A stretch of DNA of 8,153 nucleotides from Anaerolineales bacterium. Its GTDB lineage: Bacteria > Chloroflexota > Anaerolineae > Anaerolineales > E44-bin32. Shown here piece by piece: positions 6,719-8,153 of this stretch (positions within the stretch are counted from its first letter, which is position 1; each line of letters begins with the position of its first letter). Position numbers and translations under genes: made by a program. The notes under the pieces were generated by a model. The model did not search any database. It had not been told where the DNA came from and was given only the letters and a program-made list of their open reading frames with translations. The stretch lies in NCBI GenBank assembly GCA_023250385.1, contig JAHFAU010000087.1, positions 1 to 8,153 on the forward strand, written 5' to 3'.

Positions 6719-7251
6719 AAGAAGTTCGGCGATGGGCGCTCGTCTCGCTAGCAGCCTCAACCGGCGCGCTGGTGCTCGGCTTCATCGCCGGTGAGGACGA
6801 GATTCTGATCCTGCCATTGGGGGTCACGGCCGCGCTTGGCGTGATCGGCGAGGCTCGAGAGTCGGGATGGACGCCTTCGATCTGGTTTCTGGCCCAGGCC
6901 GGGATGTGCGCGATCGCCAGTTCCTCACAGGTTTTGGCGCTCGTTTCAATGTCCTTCGCGCTCGCCTATTGGGACTTGTCGGCATTGCACCAACGGCTGC
7001 GCAAGGCGGGAAGGATCCATGAGCCCAGATTGTTGCTCCGCAGGCATTTGCTCATCCTAAGTTCAGCGTTGGTGTTGGGCGCGGCACTCGGGATCGCCTC
7101 GATTGTGGTCCGGATTCATGCCACTTTCGCCGGAGCGCTGCTGTCCGGGCTCGTCGTTCTGGCCGGACTGTCTCTGTTGTTGCGACGCGTTCGGGCGCCG
7201 GCTACTCAGTTGGAGAGCTCGGGAGTCGGTCAGGCGGAGCGGAATTCGTAG
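6715..7251 (+). CDS. Six-helix membrane protein, last gene of the MoxR operon
   Basis: No family is recognised. From the ATG at 6715 the protein has 178 residues and is very hydrophobic. Likely helices are at about 8-24, 28-45, 54-70, 72-90, 111-132 and 136-157. A basic loop (HQRLRKAGRIHEPRLLLRR) lies between the fourth and fifth, and a short polar tail follows the sixth. The basic loop and N-terminus (KEVRR) suggest both ends are cytoplasmic. No catalytic motif is visible. An in-frame ATG at 6688 is possible, but 6715 is preferred because it overlaps the DUF58 stop as ATGA, has GGAG at 6704-6707 and puts the positive residues directly before the first helix. It is translationally coupled to DUF58 and so probably part of the same complex. 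The last 22 bases overlap the convergent gene on the other strand. Confidence 0.8.
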   Translation: MKEVRRWALVSLAASTGALVLGFIAGEDEILILPLGVTAALGVIGEARESGWTPSIWFLAQAGMCAIASSSQVLALVSMSFALAYWDLSALHQRLRKAGRIHEPRLLLRRHLLILSSALVLGAALGIASIVVRIHATFAGALLSGLVVLAGLSLLLRRVRAPATQLESSGVGQAERNS

Positions 7252-7793
7252 AGCCAGAGCTGGTTAGCCTTCAAGGGTCGGTCGGTGAGCATCCGCCACA
7301 CCCGGTCGGCCTCGAGGTCGAAAAAGATCCCGGCGTTGAGTGCCGAGAGTTCGTAGGTCTCCATGCGCTTCCTGCCCCGTAGTGCCAGACGCATCTCGGA
7401 AGGCAACGGGCCGGTCTGCGCTCGTCCGGACGGCGCCTTGAGCAGTTTGCGTACCCGATCCGGTCGGACAGGCGAGAACATCAGGTAACCGCCGTTATCC
7501 GAAGCAACGACGATGGCTTCGGGGTGCTCGAGAACCTTGGCGATGGCCCGCATCTCCCAGGCCATCCCGGTGGCCTTGCGGGCAGCGTCTCGAAACCAGG
7601 CAAGGGGGTCCATGATCTGGATCTCGCGGGCCGCCCGCTCCCGCTTGACCTCCAGATCGCCCAGCGCCCAGTTGCGCAGGTCTTCGCGCAGCTTGTCAAG
7701 CGCCCGGCGCTGGCGCTCGTTGCCGACTGATATCAACACCCCAACGACGACGACTGCAGCGAGGACACTGATCGCCAGGGCGACTTCAAGCAT
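7230..7793 (-). CDS. Single-pass membrane protein with cytoplasmic domain, unknown function
   Basis: I do not recognise the family. From the ATG at 7793 it has 187 residues. One N-terminal helix (about 4-24, LAISVLAAVVVVGVLIS) is followed by a charged helical stretch (about 25-60, NERQRRALDKLREDLRNWA). Next is a globular domain with MDPLAWFRDAARKATG at 61-76, VVASDNGGYLMFSPV at 95-109, and NAGIFFDLEADRVWRML at 153-169, close to the end. A GTG at 7796 is directly next to this ATG. The ATG is chosen because GAGG at 7804-7801 sits 7 bases before it, while the GTG is too close to the AGGAGG. It follows the upstream minus-strand gene by about 10 bases, so the two are an operon and probably work together at the membrane. 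It meets the MoxR operon tail to tail. Confidence 0.75.
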   Translation of the reverse strand: MLEVALAISVLAAVVVVGVLISVGNERQRRALDKLREDLRNWALGDLEVKRERAAREIQIMDPLAWFRDAARKATGMAWEMRAIAKVLEHPEAIVVASDNGGYLMFSPVRPDRVRKLLKAPSGRAQTGPLPSEMRLALRGRKRMETYELSALNAGIFFDLEADRVWRMLTDRPLKANQLWLYEFRSA

Positions 7794-7797
7794 CACT

Positions 7798-7804
7798 CCT
7801 CCTC
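7798..7804 (-). promoter_or_regulatory. Strong ribosome binding site GAGGAGG, overlapping the upstream stop codon
   Basis: Read on the minus strand, GAGGAGG runs from 7804 to 7798 and shares its first bases with the TGA stop of the upstream gene (7805-7803). This is the strongest Shine-Dalgarno in the window. It suggests stop-and-reinitiate coupling between the two minus-strand genes and favours the ATG at 7793 over the GTG at 7796. Confidence 0.65.
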
Positions 7805-8153
7805 ATTCCGCCCGCCACAGCCGGACCTGGTCCAACTCTTGTCGCAGGCGATTCAGGGCAGCCGGCCGCGGATCCACCAGTTTGGAAATCCCCACCCCTC
7901 CCAGCAGTCCGAGCCAGGCAATCGTCGGCCACAGCCAGAGGCTGCGAGAAATCGTTGGAGCAGTGCCTGAGAGCGGTCCTGACTTCCGATCTGGATCCGC
8001 CTGACCGATCCCCGTGAGCGGTGTGCCGGTCAGGAGCTCCCCGGCAGTCGCCAGCGCCGGCAGTCCTGGAACGAGGATCACACCTGCATCTTGACCCTTG
8101 TTCCCTGCCAGATCCCAGGCCGTAGCATACACCCCATACTCCCCGGCCGCAGC
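7803..8153 (-). CDS. C-terminal part of an Ig-like, membrane-anchored surface protein
   Basis: The gene enters from the right edge. The frame is open to base 8153, so the GTG at 8132 is internal and 116 residues are visible. The first residues (EYGVYATAWDLAGNKG) look like the last strands of a bacterial Ig-like repeat, where a YxVxAxDxAGN pattern is typical. A polar linker follows, then one membrane helix (about 78-98, LWLWPTIAWLGLLGGVGISKL) and a short charged tail (DPRPAALNRLRQELDQVRLW) that should be cytoplasmic. This makes a type I-like surface protein with most of its mass outside the cell, upstream of the window edge. The downstream gene is closely spaced and membrane-anchored, so a shared function is likely. 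The exact domain family cannot be settled from this fragment. Confidence 0.75.
   Translation of the reverse strand, partial: AAAGEYGVYATAWDLAGNKGQDAGVILVPGLPALATAGELLTGTPLTGIGQADPDRKSGPLSGTAPTISRSLWLWPTIAWLGLLGGVGISKLVDPRPAALNRLRQELDQVRLWRAE

Noticed and set aside
7513..8004. A + strand open frame of 163 codons, rich in Ser, Arg and Ala.
   Set aside because: The low-complexity Ser/Arg make-up is typical of an antisense shadow, and both minus-strand genes opposite it have sensible membrane topology and a strong ribosome binding site.
1..8153. GATC tetramers look frequent throughout.
   Set aside because: They mostly fall in Asp, Ile and Arg codons of the coding frames (GAT, ATC, CGATC); no count was made and no clustering in a non-coding site was seen.

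Overview
The window is GC-rich, densely packed bacterial chromosome with no sign of insertion sequences, CRISPR arrays or phage genes. The best guess for the host is a Chloroflexota-like (Anaerolineae-type) bacterium. This rests on a surface protein joining a formylglycine-generating-enzyme-like fold, a LamG-like beta-sandwich and a LysM domain, a combination typical of that group, and on the style of the membrane proteins. Lineage is inference only.

Region 1 (1-2645) runs on the + strand. The 3' part of the FGE-like/LamG-like/LysM protein is followed after 9 bases by hisS (histidyl-tRNA synthetase). A tRNA-His(GUG) gene lies 35 bases after hisS. It encodes the identity base G-1 and has its own near-consensus sigma70-type promoter, whose -35 box overlaps the hisS stop codon. 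The synthetase and its cognate tRNA are therefore adjacent but appear to be transcribed separately as well. A 9-bp GC hairpin without a T-tract follows the tRNA.

Region 2 (2723-3007) is a small minus-strand gene of unknown function, convergent with the tRNA. It shares the hairpin region with it and is divergent from region 3.

Region 3 (3093-7251) is a tightly coupled five-gene + strand operon: a four-helix membrane protein with a C-terminal DUF4129 domain, a small two-helix membrane protein, a MoxR AAA+ ATPase, a DUF58 membrane protein with a degenerate vWA site, and a six-helix membrane protein. Successive genes overlap or are separated by 2 bases. A TATACT box about 12 bases before the first start codon suggests a very short leader. 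MoxR plus DUF58 plus DUF4129 is a known but poorly understood envelope-associated module, usually discussed as a chaperone or maturation system. The transglutaminase often found with it is not in this window, and the second and fifth genes have no family I recognise.

Region 4 (7230-8153) is on the minus strand. It holds the C-terminal end of an Ig-like, single-helix anchored surface protein, followed at once by a single-pass membrane protein with a cytoplasmic domain of unknown function. The latter overlaps the end of the MoxR operon tail to tail by 22 bases. All stretches longer than 300 bases are accounted for by genes.
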